Below are positions 51,707-63,848 of a stretch of DNA of 64,000 nt, piece by piece; position 1 is the first letter of the stretch; each line of letters opens with the position of its first letter. Under the pieces are notes generated by a model. That model ran no database searches and had not been told where the DNA came from. It saw only the letters and a program-made list of their open reading frames with translations. The DNA comes from Macrocybe gigantea (lineage: Eukaryota > Basidiomycota > Agaricomycetes > Agaricales > Callistosporiaceae): NCBI GenBank assembly GCA_011319805.1, contig SJRY01000300.1, forward strand, positions 36,015-100,014. Direction: 5' to 3'. A program made the position numbers and the translations under genes.

Positions 51707-52574
51707 ACGGGTCACGCTGGGATTGGAATCTGCGGTCTAAGCACTGCATTTTTGTATGGTCATCGTTTTCATCTTTTTCCTACGCTTTTCGGTGTTGTAG
51801 TAGTGGAATTAGCACGTATTTTTTTGGGGATGCAAAAGGATGTCGGCTATATGCGAGAACAGACCAAAATGAATGAAGCCCACCGACTATCTACAGTTTG
51901 ATGCTTTTTGTTTACTGTTTCATTGCATGCACCTAGAAAAACTCCGTAAGAATATACACAGGCACACTGGAGCTGGTGGTTGACATTACCCTGATCCCGC
52001 GCCAATCCACAGTACTTCTTGACTGCTCATTTCCGCACACACGTCATTCTTTGCAGAAGAACAGCAATCCAAGGTCCAACTTTTATTGGAGGATCGGCAC
52101 AGTCGACAGGTGGGGGAACGTGTTTCGCTGTTTGTTAACGCCAATGAGCACGAATCGAACCGGTATAATCGTCCTCACACCTGTATAGAAGCGAAGAGTC
52201 GGAACAGTGATCCTTGCCACCCGTTGATGGATTGTGACACGGTAAATGATAGCCAGGGGTAAAACGGTTAATGACGCCTTCGCTTGCGGCGTAAGAAGGG
52301 CTCATGGCGTTCTAAGAAGTCAATGGGAATGATGATGCTGCTTTCGCAAAGGGTTGAGAGCCAAAAGCACAGGAACCAACGGAGAGCTTGACATATCCAC
52401 ATCCTAGCCGCAGACTGGTATTGAATGACAGTTCTACGGAGAACAGGGTCGTGAAAAATGGGAGATGGGAACGAAATGAGCGTCGTGCGGCACAAAGAGT
52501 GTTCTCAACACATAATGGGCTCTGAAGATTGGGCGGTCAGCTCTCCAAACTGAACATAGCAGATCTCGTGCAAG
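51707..52574. other. intergenic region upstream of hydrophobin relic
   Basis: No gene. Contains the repeated upstream block at 52262-52303. The old promoter and leader of the relic extend to about 52570, with GTCAGCTCTCCA shared with the copy 1 leader. Confidence 0.5.
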
Positions 52575-53020
52575 ACTATGCTTACAGCATTGGCGCACAT
52601 CTACTCTTCTATCATCTTCAACCTCTGCCTTCCTTGCGACTGCCAGTTGGTATAGCGCAGCTAGGTTCAGCTGCTAGAGCTCGGTCCCAGCCTACACAGA
52701 TTGCAGCCCCATACACATTTGGGAATGGACGACGACCCCGTGCGTAGATGACCAGCGTTTCTGTCCTCTGTTCGGTGACCCTTTTTGTTATCGACCTCGG
52801 TTCGATTATTGGCGTGGTCGGCCTTATGTATAAACCCTCCTCTAAATCGTCAGCGATGAGATAGATTCAACAATGACCTTACCACCCTCTTGGTATTCAA
52901 CGGGTGGCAACTCTTAGCACGTCTGATTCTGCGTGCAACCTCAAACGAGGTCCCAACCAAGACTTGTAACGTTGTTCAGCCGGTCTGCTGCGCGGCAATA
53001 ATTCCGTAAATTCGATGGAT
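52575..53020 (+). pseudogene. decayed class I hydrophobin copy
   Basis: Fragments match the intact copies in order. TTGGCGCACATCTACTC (about 52589) corresponds to the start of copy 1, but the ATG is lost. A stretch at about 52791-52820 matches the LGSITGLVG exon. GGTGGCAACTCTT (about 52905) matches IGGNS, and CAGCCGGTCTGCTGC (52977-52991) encodes QPVCC followed by the GNxF-like part. No open frame connects them, the C1-CC block near the N-terminus is unrecognisable and the C-terminal exon is missing. The relic lacks a good TATA box at the expected place. It lies between copies 2 and 3. Confidence 0.7.
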
Positions 53021-54107
53021 TAAGAGAAATCTGAAAGTTTGTGAACTCGACAAGCTCTTCCGCGAGTTCAATGGCGTGAACCATGAAAAATTTTCGATCA
53101 ATGGACCGGTTCCCTTATTTTCTTTCTAAATGAGCCGGTCGCCCTTGAAATACGGTATCAATTCACTGCTCTAGCAGCGTGGATCATGTCCAACAGCCCC
53201 TGTATTCCAAGAGTACGATGGATTGACGGACGGATCTAACCTCGATGAATGCACGCGTAGCGAAACCGCCTATGAGTCGTCGCCTCGGCGTTTGTAGTAA
53301 ACTTGGGTCCGGAAGTCGTATTTTGTTAACTCCTATGTCCAAGATTCTGGCCTATGGACTAGAAGCCAGTCTTTTGTAGTCGACACGTACAGCGGCGCTT
53401 GCCTTTGGGCGCTCCTAAATATGATAAAGATACATCCATTCATTGAATATTTTACCAACGCACAGTTACGCGCATACCGTAATCCGTGACAGCTTGAAGA
53501 CACCGACTGAATTGGCGTCGGAAGCCGTTCATATGCGTTTTTCCCTGGCTAAAATCGTAGCATTTCAATCCCTACGCATATAGCAACCTCAAGAAAGTCC
53601 GCCTCGTAAAGGAACAACTGATGCCGTTTATGAATTGTCACATGCATTCTCAGGACAAGTCGCAGATAAAGGGGCCGAGGCCAAAACGCTAGCGCCACGG
53701 AGAAAAACAGCATCATTCGACGTGCTATAGAAGCCTGTAAGGCGATTCTAGTGTACACGATGAGAATCCGCCACGTACCAGGCTTATCTCCTGTGGCACA
53801 AACAACGAGCCGGACTGGTTAAGGCTCGATCGCGCATCGACTCTGGGGCTTCGGAACGCTCATTGGCGTATTGTGACATCGCCAATGAGAACCGAGAAAA
53901 CATACATCAGAATGACCTTGTCTTGCGGCGGCCCATGGGCACGGAAAAACTTGTATGTGTGACGGGTCGAGAGTCGAAAATGCAGAACCCAGTTACAGCT
54001 TGGCATTACAACTCGAAGCCGCGGAATGCATTGAATTACTTTTCGAAGAGAACACGAAACAGAAAGCAATTGGGAGTTGTGCGGCCAAAGGTACAGGGTC
54101 TTCAAGG
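53021..54107. other. intergenic region
   Basis: No gene recognised between the hydrophobin relic and copy 3. A short inverted pair, CATTGGCG at 53861-53868 and CGCCAATG at 53880-53887, may be an 8-base hairpin. Confidence 0.45.
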
Positions 54108-54114
54108 TATAAAA
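54108..54114 (+). promoter_or_regulatory. TATA box of hydrophobin 3
   Basis: TATAAAA, 71 bases upstream of the ATG at 54179. Confidence 0.65.
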
Positions 54115-54178
54115 GCCTGCGTGGAATGGCGACTGAAAACTCAGTCGAACACAGTTCTACTACTTGACCGCGCTCACC

Positions 54179-54763
54179 ATGTTGGCACGCATGTACTCGC
54201 TCGTCTTCCTCCTCCTCGCTCTTCCCCTCTTTGCGGCCGCCAGCGCCATCCCTCGCACCGACCCCGTTAGCCAGTGCAACACCGGCAGCATTAGTTGCTG
54301 CAACTCTGTGCAGAGCGTGAGGATGCTTGACACATTTATGTGCCTGGCTTTCCGCTGACCAGCAGTTCCGCACACAGTCTAACAGCACCGCCGTCACTCA
54401 GTTGGCCGGCCTTCTTGGTATCAGTCTCGGTTCGATCACCGGCCTCGTTGGCTGTAAGTCGCGACCTGGATTCGACCCTTCGAAACCGCATTGATAATGT
54501 GGCGCCGACAGTGAATTGCAGCCCCATAAACGTCCTCGGAATCGGTGGCACTTCCTGGTATGTCTCATCTTCTATGTTGAGCGACAATGAGAGATGACGC
54601 CGGCGGGTATTTGAAGCACGGCGCAGCCGGTCTGCTGCACCGGAAACACCTTCGTGAGTCCAGACGGACCGTGTGGCGGCGCTCACTAATTTTCTTCTTT
54701 TTCTTCTTCCTACAGGGTGGCCTGATCAATCTAGGCTGCAACCCGATCAACCTCAACCTCTAA
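54179..54763 (+). CDS. class I hydrophobin, copy 3
   Basis: MLARMYSLVFLLLALPLFAA signal peptide and SAIPRTDPVSQCNTGSISCC, identical in that stretch to copy 2. Exons give QLAGLLGISLGSITGLVG, NCSPINVLGIGGTSC, TAQPVCCTGNTF and GGLINLGCNPINLNL, so eight Cys are in class I spacing. Intron positions match copies 1 and 2. Frame intact. Confidence 0.93.
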
Positions 54764-56547
54764 AGAACCGGATCGAGGTTGGCGTTTCCAAGTTACCGAT
54801 ACAACGTCTCCCGTAGACGGACTTCTTCATGATTTGTTCACTTTTGATGTAGTTTTGTTGCATTGTCATCGAGTGCTATGATGTCCTATTCTTTTTCGTG
54901 ACAGAGAAGGTGATTTCGCCAGTGAGCTCGACCATGTGCAACGAAAGGAATGATGCGCTAAATAGCTAGTATGCGACATTCGTAGCGGCGGCGCTGTTCT
55001 ACTTACTTAGCAGTTGCTGCACGACCAGGATTTTGTTTGTTTTTTGAGTTTCCTGTCCTTGCAAAACATGACCAAAGCTACCTTATCAGTGACCATGAAC
55101 TTGGCCGAGCCCATTTCCGATATGACAACGGTTGTGCGCCGAACCATCCAACTGTTTGCTAGAGTTTCCCCCCATATTATCCCCACAAAGTTCTGAGCGT
55201 TTTAGGCCATTCTCCGGCCATCAGACAAATACGGCCTATGGAGGTTGTTCTAGACACATCCCCGTGGACGATCTAAACAAGGCAGTTCTCCCTCGTCTTT
55301 TGTGGGCTAGTCTAGGTGTGTCGAGCTCGTCAAAGAAGCTTTCAAAGTCCAGCCCAAGGACGGTTGGCAGCCGTCCAATCACTGCAACGAGATGGGCGCA
55401 CAGACAAATCCGGCAGCATACACGACAGGGTATTCAGCTCCGTCCCCCATTTCACAAGGTGTGTCGGTCTGCCGGCCAGGGCTGTTTACCACCCTCAGGA
55501 CAAAGCATCTGACATGAGCGGAGTGTTTCGACTTGGAAATATAAAACGGTTGGGGTGTCCGCGTGACAAATACTCAGCCAAGTGCTATCCGAGCTTACCG
55601 AGGCTTTGAGTAAATTCCCCGGTATCGATTTAATGGCGTTATCATAGTCTAATCGCCTTTGCGCTGCTCTTCAACAAGTCATGGATATTGGAAAGGCCCT
55701 CGTTCTCAAGAACTTCTTGTTCGAGGGAGATCCGACGTCCAGTCAAGTGATCCATTTTTATCGGTGCTGGTGTGTCCGCGTCCAACGAGCTGCCAAAATG
55801 ACGGACGCGCACGCCCCGTCAGCCTCGCGACGCCGGGGTGCCTACATGTTCTACTTCATTACATGGCTTCCTTCGGCTATCCGAAGCCCAAATAAAAGGG
55901 GATTTTGGGTCCCTCCTTTCTGTCCGAGCTACCCAGAGCGGCGAGCCGCAGATGTGTCTCAATCTGTCATTGTATGGGCCGCTTTCACGGCATTCCATTG
56001 GCACTCCTCGTCTCTTTTTTTCCAAACGCAGATGAGTTAGGACATGTGGTCGTTGGGGAAGGGCTGTAACTATTCTCGTCGTCAACGAGTAGCAATTTTC
56101 GGCGATTGCCCTCTTCCATACGGGGAGGCACGTACGCATGTTTCTCTCAAAGAAGTCCGTTTATCCATCCATCGATTACCTGAGCCTTTGAAAATCAGCG
56201 TACGGCCGTAACGCACTGGTTTGTAAGGGCATCACCGGGTACCGGAGTTCGGACCTGGTCCAGTCTGTTGAGATATTTTGAATTTGTCTTTGAACTGGAT
56301 CCTGGTGCACTGGGGTCGCAAGTTCGCCCATGGGGCTGGACTGCCGAGTCGTCGATCAGAGCTTATGCACGTTTGAATAGAGGAATGAATGTGATAAATT
56401 CGAAGTAGAGCAATAGCAAATTTTAATGAGAAAAGATGGTCTCCGGCCAATGGGGGTCCTTTCGGCAAAACGAAAGACCATCTCAAGGCACCTGCTCATG
56501 CCGCAGCGACATAGCATTGACCTTAGGGCAGGGTTTGTTATGTACTT
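54764..56547. other. gene-poor interval
   Basis: No recognisable gene in 1.8 kb. Open frames up to about 125 codons (55132-55512, 55681-56040) have no domain, signal or splice continuity. Confidence 0.5.
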
Positions 56548-57279
56548 GTTAGTAACAATGGATATATAACATACAAATAACATGTTATTAACATATCTAA
56601 CATGACATGGTCAAAAACCAGATGTGATATATCGTTATATACACTTCCCGATTAGGAGGGTTCAATGTGGCGTGACGGAGCTCAATGACTCCGGAGCATC
56701 TTGTGGATTTAGCAAAACTCTATGATTTCCATGTCAATGGTCTCGGGGATGGAAAATACACACACCAAGCCCATGTGCATTTGCCTACTGTTCCAACACC
56801 TGCTAATCTGGCTCACCTGCGACCCATTCCGCTCCCGCTCTCCTTAATCTCTTGAATACCAAAAACGTTGAACCTCATGACATCAATATTGCCATTCTTG
56901 AAGGACAGCTCTTCAGTAACCCAGACCCATATGATTTGGAGGAGACAAATACCATGGACGAGGACCTCCAGGAAGATTTGCTCGCTCTCTTCTGCATGCA
57001 CGACTTTCAAGTGCCTTTGCATCTTTTCAGTTGTTATCGATGACTATGCTTCCTCCTTCGCTACCTTTCACTTGCAACCTCGACTGCCTCTACATAGCCT
57101 ATCATGTACATTACCTTCTTCAAAAAAAGAATAGCAGGCTGTGCCACCGCTGGCGCGCTCCATGGTTATATGTAACATGTTAGCAACATGTTAGATACTG
57201 AAATTCACGTTAGTAACACCGTGAGAATTTTATTACATAATCCGAATATATAACAGTTATTAACATGGATATTTAACAT
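56548..57279. repeat. AT-rich segment bounded by similar repeats, possible decayed mobile element
   Basis: A 24-25-base sequence at about 56548-56572 (GTTAGTAACAATGG...) recurs imperfectly in the same direction at about 57256-57279 (GTTATTAACATGG...). Inside are many TAACAT/ATGTTA units in both directions, including palindromes such as AACATGTT at 56578-56585 and near 57177-57200. The middle (56690-57135) is less AT-rich and has coding-like composition (for example PDPYDLEETNTMDEDLQEDL on +) without an intact gene. I recognise no transposase. Target duplications were not established. Confidence 0.4.
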
Positions 57280-58417
57280 CACAAGAGGTGCTCATAGTAT
57301 CTCACGTTACTAACGTCGGCCGAATAATATCTAACCCAGCTCTAATTGACCTTATTATCTTTGTCATCTCGATAGAAATTGATTATCAGCTCAGTTTGAC
57401 ACTGCCGCACACCGTCTCACTTGAGGTATACAGTGATATTAACTACTAGCCTTTCCGCCAATGGCTTTTTTGGCCCCCATTCTACAGCCCCAAAAAATGA
57501 AAGAAATCAGCCTCTTGAATCATGACTACCACATTACCCGATCCTCCTATGCCCGCAGCGCTTGTGAGTCTGTATGTCAAAGTTAAGGTGCTACTATGTG
57601 TTCGCATACGATCGCCTTCTACACATAAGAATTGAATACAAGCCAATAGGAGACAGGACAGAGAGTGCCGCGACAGATCAGGAAGAGAAGTTTGAAGAAT
57701 ATATATTCTGCATGGGTCATGGTCCAGAACGTTTCTTGATTCACTGGCTGGGCATTCCGACACATTTATAAGAGCTCTTCTTTCGACTGCAGCGAGGGCG
57801 CCTAAGAGCACCACTCCGCTTGCTTGCGTCTACTTTGCCAGTGCTTTCAGGTCAGCTACGGGGTATTCACATTGACTAACCGACGTTATCTACCTTGCGT
57901 TTACCATGTCTTCCGCCGGGTACCGGAGCACGATTAGGACAAATGTGCTAAATCCGCCTTTTGAGAGACTGCTATAGGGTCATAACCGACAGAGATGGAA
58001 CCCGTCTTTGTGGAAGTAATTTACTCGGAAGAGCCTGATACACGACGGGAAACCTGATCCGAGTCGTCGCACACGGACATCACAAGGCTACCCCACAATT
58101 CAGGGCATCTAGACTTGTTTTGGTTTGCGGGGTGCCGTTCGCGTATTTTGGCTTTAGAAGCCGTTCCGGACGCGAGTTCTAGCGCTGTGGTTTCCTGCCA
58201 ACGCCGTGAAGACCATGCGCACAATGCACGTTTTTGGAAGAGTCGATGAACACCTAGGCATGCGCATGGGCTAGATTTATTGTCTCAATGGAGTTGACAA
58301 GTCGATCTAGATCGAATTGGCGGAGTTTCTGGAAAAAGATAATTGTCGTCATCGCAGATGTCAAGCAACATAAAAATCCTCATCGCAGAATCGCTCCGTC
58401 TATCAACCTAACCACCC
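57280..58417. other. intergenic region upstream of ADH
   Basis: No gene recognised. CATAAAAAT at about 58370 may serve as the ADH TATA element, 48 bases before the ATG. Confidence 0.45.
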
Positions 58418-60009
58418 ATGTCTTCTCCTAACGTCCAGGAAATCCCAAAGGTCCAAACGGCCGCCATCGTCGCTTCCAGCGGCGCCCCCATCAATGTAAA
58501 GCACGACCACCCCGTCAAGTCCCAGAAGGAACTCGCGCCAGGCGAGTGTCTTGTAAAGCTTGAATGCACAGGCGTGTGCCACACAGATCTTCACGCGGCG
58601 CTGGGCGATTGGCCTTTGGATGCCAAGATCCCGCTCATTGGCGGGCACGAGGGTGTTGGCCACATCGTGGCCATTGGCGACAACACTACGCACAGTCCCG
58701 TCAAGATCGGCGACAGAGTCGGGATCAAGTGGTTGGCTGATTCGTACGTATTAAGTGACCGGTAGATTGCGTATGATAACATCTACGCGGCAATCCATGC
58801 AGATGCCTTGACTGTGAATACTGCCGAAAAGGACTGGAGCAAAGTGAGTTCCATGTCAGATCGATGTTATGGATTATGCTGAGATCCAACACACGCAGAT
58901 TGCAATGAAGCCAAGCTCAGCGGCTTCAACGTCGACGGAACCTTCTCAGAATACGTCGTGAGTGCAATTCCAGTTCTCAACACGCGCATATAGGAACCTA
59001 CAACGTGTCTTCTAGGTTTCATATGTTCACCACGTCACTCCTATACCAGAGGGCTTCGACAGCTTTGCTGCTGCGTCCATTTTATGCGCTGTACGCCGTT
59101 TCCGGAATCTGTCTGGGATTATTCTCACCGTTCTGCAGGGTCTCACAGTCTATCGCGCCCTCAAGTACAGCAAGACGAGTCCTGGCGACTGGGTTGTCCT
59201 TCCTGGCGCTGGCGGCGGGTTGGGCCATCTGGGTGTGTACATGATGTTGCCCTTCACCACGCGTCGAATGTTCATATAGATGGGCAGCCGTGCAATACGC
59301 AAAGTATATGGGTCTTCGCGTTATAGCCATAGGTATGATAGTCAAGCCATTTTCGCATCGAGCTATATGTGCTGACTTCCCGTTAGACACTGGTGCAGAA
59401 AAGAAAAACTTTGTTTCGAGCTGGGAGCCGACCACTGGATTGACTTCAAAGAGTCCAAAAACATTGTCGCAGACATACGTGCTCTCACCGATGGACTGGG
59501 CGCTCACTCTGCGGTCGTTACAGCTGTCACGGTGAGTATAGCAGTAACGTTCGGTCTTCAGCTGTCGCTCAACGCTAAGGTGCTTAGGGTGCGGCCTTCG
59601 GACTGGCCGTAGATTATCTCAGAAAAGGTGGAACATTGATGGCTGTGGCCCTGCCCGGAAAATCTACCCTTGATGCCTCGATCTTTTTCACTGTCTTTAA
59701 GGTAAATTTCCCCCTTCAGTGACGAGGTATGCCGCCTGCTAATATCTGTCGATCCTGTTCATCAGAGCATCAGCGTTCTGGGGTCCTACGTTGGAAATCG
59801 TCAAGATGCCAAAGAAGCGATTGAAATTGCTGCTCGCGGTGCTGTAACGTGCCGTTATACCCTCAAGAAATTGGATGACCTGCAAAGGTTTGCCCACATA
59901 TTGTCCGCTATTGGATTGCAACCTTGACATCACTTTACAATACAGCATCTACGAAGGGCTGACGAAGGGAACAGTTGCTGGTCGCGTCGTCATCGACATG
60001 AGAAAGTGA
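58418..60009 (+). CDS. zinc-dependent alcohol dehydrogenase (ADH1 type)
   Basis: About 350 residues. MSSPNVQEIPKVQTAAIVAS; catalytic-zinc region LECTGVCHTDLHAALGDWPL and IPLIGGHEGVGHIVAIG; structural-zinc Cys set SCLDCEYCRKGLEQNCNEAK across introns; VDGTFSEYVVSYVHHVTPIP; Rossmann motif VVLPGAGGGLGHLAVQYAKY; RVIAIDTGAEKK; LGADHWIDFKESKNIVADIR; GGTLMAVALPGK; end IYEGLTKGTVAGRVVIDMRK. One base is missing in the A-run 59404-59408: literal reading leaves the family frame there, and an added base restores it until the next donor. NAD-linked oxidation of ethanol or reduction of acetaldehyde in the cytosol is the likely activity; related members use other primary alcohols. Confidence 0.92.
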
Positions 60010-60221
60010 ATTTGTTGACATCTTCAAGGCGGTTTCTTTTCTTCACATCTGTGATGGATTTAAGACGGTTTTGTATTGTAGCATGTAGGACCTTGTATTG
60101 CGATACACACAAAGGAGAGAAAACGAATAATACTATTAACGACACACAATCGAAGGATAAAGGCAGAATGTTACTAGCAAGACAGCAGGCGATAACATTT
60201 TATAATATATTATCGGTGTTT

Positions 60222-62484
60222 TCAACTCAACTGCAACACACTTCCACCTGAGATGGGCCCTGATTCGCCCTCCAGAGGCGTGACTGTCGGCACTTCGGTG
60301 GGAGTGGTGCCTTGGCCTGTGGCGCCCATCATCGGATTCGCCACCATGCCGTTGCTCACCACACCATGTTTCGCAATCTCGTTCCTGACGTTGTCGAGCA
60401 TCTTTTTCACGTTCAGCCGCTCGTTGACGAGCGCCATTCGGGCACTCTCAAGACCCCGGCGCTCCTCCTCGAGTATGTCCTCCAGCTCCTCGAACTGAGA
60501 CATCTTGAGCTCCAGCTTCTTCAGCGTAAGGCTGATCAGCGACGCCAGTGCGGTCCGGATCTGCGTCTCCTCCGCGTCCGCGAGGTCTCGCGCCGCCTTG
60601 GCGGACGACTTGAGCGCCAGGTGCGCCGCGCGTACGACCTTGGAGTGTGGCAGCGTCTGCGTGGGCCTTTTCAACGCCAACGCCGAGGAAGCGTCGACGG
60701 ACATGGCGTCTTGATCGTTGGCGCTGGTTACAGCAACAGTGGTGACGGCTTCGCCCTCCGCGCCAGTAGGAGCAACGCTCTCCTCCTTGACGTCCTCGTC
60801 CATTCGATCTCCTTCAGCAGCAGCAGCCGATGTCGACGCTGCCGCTTGCGCATCGGCCTTTTCTCCTTCCGCAGTCGTCTCCTTGCCCTCTTCGGTCGCA
60901 CCTTCTGTCTTCTCGTCTCTTGTTTCGCCCGCTTCCGCTTTCGATCCATCTGTGAGCTCGTGCAGGGCAGACTTGGCCGCCTCGGCAGCGACGCCCTGAC
61001 CCACGACACCAGCCAAGAAGGCGACGACGCTCATAACGGGGTTATCCGCCTGCTCAAATGGTATGCGGCTGTAGCGCAGCGGACCGATGTTCCCTTCGCT
61101 GTTCAGGTACGGGTCCTCAATAGGCAGCTCCAAGAATTTGCGGATGCACTGCTGCGCGGACCGCGTGCCAACATGCTCCTCGATCTTGGACCAGTCGTCG
61201 TCGTACATCTCCACGCCCTCGAGGAGGAGGAGCATCTCCTGGTCTGACCAATCGTCGTTGGTCCCACTCGTGTGCGCGACACCTGGCGTCGCACTCGTCA
61301 GCTTAACAAAGTCGCCGCTGAACATTGTCGACGGGAACCGCCCGTCGAGATAGCAAGATGCACAGATCTCAAACTTTTTGTCCTTGAGGGAGTGATACCG
61401 CACCGCAGTGCAGTCGGAGCCGCAGGTATCACAGGTGTGCAGGCCGCTTGTAACCGCCTTGTTTACGCCGTTGACCGCTGCGCCATTTGCCAAGGTTTCT
61501 GCCTCGCTAGATGTCACAGCGCGGGACGCTTTTGCGGTTGTTTGGTAGATGGAAGAGCGTAGTTCGAGGGAGGCGGGCGTGGACGATGGAGCTGGCTTTT
61601 GTGTGCCGTTGACGGCTGCGGCAGAAGCGCTGGGATTCGTCGGTCGGGTTCCTGGGTGAAGCGATTGGAGACCGCGAGGTGTGTCGAGAATAACACGGAA
61701 GTGGCCAGTGAATGGCGATGCCAGTGCAGCTGGTCGTGCTTCAGGATCAATCTGAGCATCGTCAGCACAAGGGATAAGTCTGGGTTACCGGAATGCTTAC
61801 TTGGTAATTGATTAACCCCCATTGCTCCAAGAATGCATGGACACGCATGATTGCACACACGTCTCCTGCTAAATTTCTCCGGCATGCTGTAACTGTGAGA
61901 TATTCGGTGGGTCGGAGTCGGTAAGTATTTATCATGAAGTCACGGTAGTCTTTGTAGATGGCTGGCGTCTTGGAGCGGTTTCGGGAATTGAAGAACTCTG
62001 GAAGGGCGCGACGCTCGACAGGGTGGATTGTCGCCATGTCGAACCAGGCAGAGTAGGAAGGAATGATGACCTCGTGGGTCTGTGCTGCGAGGTACTTGCG
62101 TGCTTGCTCCTCCAGGCGTTGACGCGTCGCCTCGAGCTGGGCCAAGTCCTCTTCATCGTTTTCCTCACCAGACTCGGCTTCATCTTCTGCGCCGTCAGCC
62201 ATGGACACATCACCCGTCTCCTCGTCCTCGCCTTCCTTCAGGACCTTGACTTTGGGGCCACTGATGCTGCTGCTGCTGCCGGCATTCTGGGCCTGAGACT
62301 CTGCAGGCGCGGGGTCATTGGGCAGGTTGCCAATGTCCGCAGGCTGTATCGGGTCGAGCTCGCTGCGCTTCCCAGGAGCTGTATCAGGATCAACCTGAGT
62401 TACGCCCTGGTTGACAGTGAGCCTTATTCTCTTCGAGTCGGACGGGCTCGAGGATGGAGAGCCGGCGCGTTTTGGGGAGTCCAT
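60222..62484 (-). CDS. SWI3/RSC8 homolog, chromatin-remodelling subunit
   Basis: Two exons (62484-61801, 61751-60222), 737 residues, no frame break. An acidic N-terminus precedes a SWIRM domain at about 138-235 ([58 protein letters not shown]). A ZZ-type zinc finger follows at about 334-368 ([10 protein letters not shown]...[12 protein letters not shown]), then a SANT domain at about 401-452 ([40 protein letters not shown]) and a SWIRM-associated region with Ala- and Glu-rich coiled coil near 610-680. The domain order is that of Swi3, Rsc8 and SMARCC. Acts as a scaffold dimer in SWI/SNF or RSC complexes in the nucleus. Whether SWI/SNF or RSC cannot be told from one copy. Confidence 0.93.
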
Positions 62485-62589
62485 GTTAACAATCTGGAGA
62501 ACAGTTCAATTTGGTTGTGTTTGCGTCGTTGCTGAATCGTGTTTACGTCTATTGATACACACAAGGAAAAGAAAATGATACAGTAGCGC

Positions 62590-63149
62590 TCAGAAATCCA
62601 AATAATCGCGTCCGCCAGGCCATGCGCCGCCCATTCCGCTGCTGCCCCCGTACGGATCCTCCAAGCCGCTCACACCAGCGCCAGCACCACCCATGTCCAC
62701 GTCCTTGAAGGAGAACTCGCGCTTGAACTTGGTCTCCAGCGATGACATCGTTCCGATGAGTTTTGAGCATGCCTCTTCTAGCACGGCTTGTGGCGTGATT
62801 GAACCATCTGTCTGTATCTTGATGATGAAATATGGGTGCAGGGGGTGGGGAACCTTGTATCCTGCGAACAACACTTGTGGCATCGACAAAAGCTGTCTAA
62901 AAAAGATGATGAGCTCGAAGATGTCGAATCTGGTTCTTACGGTACATACGCTCGCAGCATGTTGCCAAGGGTGTGGTCTTGCTTCAAGATCTTGATGGTG
63001 GCAGCATTAGGGATCTTTGTGTCTTCTGTAATTTCGACACTATCCATGCCATGCCATTCAGACCGCATTCAGGTCCGGAGAATGAGGTTTACGCACGGCT
63101 TCTCGCCATCTTCCAGGACGAAGAGCTCGAAACGGTTAGGTGCGTTCAT
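62590..63149 (-). CDS. RPB11: RNA polymerase II subunit RPB11
   Basis: Three exons (63149-63097, 63039-62950, 62896-62590), 149 residues, clean frame. MNAPNRFELFVLEDGEKPVE, then KIPNAATIKILKQDHTLGNM and LLSMPQVLFAGYKVPHPLHP, YFIIKIQTDGSITPQAVLEE match the RPB11 dimerisation fold, which pairs with RPB3 in the polymerase assembly platform. The C-terminus after about residue 113 is a Gly-rich extension (MGGAGAGVSGLEDPYGGSSG) longer than in yeast. The start lies at a good ATG with upstream spacing of only 60 bases to the next gene's stop. Confidence 0.93.
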
Positions 63150-63208
63150 TTTCACGTATTACCGGTTCAACGCAGTGGATCCGACTAAACGGAGGATACG
63201 GTGAGAAG

Positions 63209-63751
63209 CTAGGTTCTCGGACCGGACTTTTTATTGGAAACATGTACATTTGGAAGCTTGGTTAGGGCGAAAGGTAAGGAAACATACGAATGACAAACAC
63301 AAAGCTTGAGGCGAATCTGAAATAGAGCGAGTGGTCAGAAAGTGGATCATTGATAATTCACGGAGAGGGACAAAGGATCAGAACACGAGTTGTATCCATG
63401 AAATAACAGTCATAGACAATAAATATTGGCCAAAGGCCCATCATGCAAATCACAGACAGGACAGACACTCACAAGGTTCGGTGGAAGGTTTGAATAAGAG
63501 CAGCAAGGAAACAGAATTTTGGTATTTGTCGTTATTTGCAAAGTGGCGAAAACAGGTACAACGCCAAATTGAATCGCATCGCTGAACGACAGATCAACGC
63601 CCTCAAAAGCCCTCTTTTCCTTCAAGGTTAGTCGTTCGAGCGCCGCCTGCTGCCAAACTTTTGTCCGAAGTGTGTCGATATGTCCGTCATGATCCTTCTC
63701 CGAAAGTTTTAGACGGGAAAACGATGGATTTCTGGGTGGATGGACAGACAT
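63209..63751 (-). CDS. small hypothetical protein, divergent from RPL28
   Basis: An ATG at 63751 opens MSVHPPRNPSFSRLKLSEKD, then about 50 charged residues (LRTKVWQQAALERLTLKEKR) and a more hydrophobic stretch (FSDAIQFGVVPVFATLQ). A plausible donor (CTT|GTGAGT) and acceptor (TATTTCAG) would add an exon ending at a TAG at 63209-63211. The internal structure is uncertain. The first exon has the composition of a real protein, and its ATG is 97 bases from the RPL28 ATG on the other strand, typical of a shared promoter. Family not recognised. Confidence 0.4.
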
Positions 63752-63848
63752 TGTGTTGGATGGATCGAGACGGATATGGCTATCAAATTCGCGATGACCA
63801 ACTGCTAGCTGACACTCTGTCTCTCCATTGTTCAGACCGCAGACGACA

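Noticed and set aside
55132..56040. Several open frames of 75-126 codons
   Set aside because: Overlap each other in different frames and lack coding character or splice signals.
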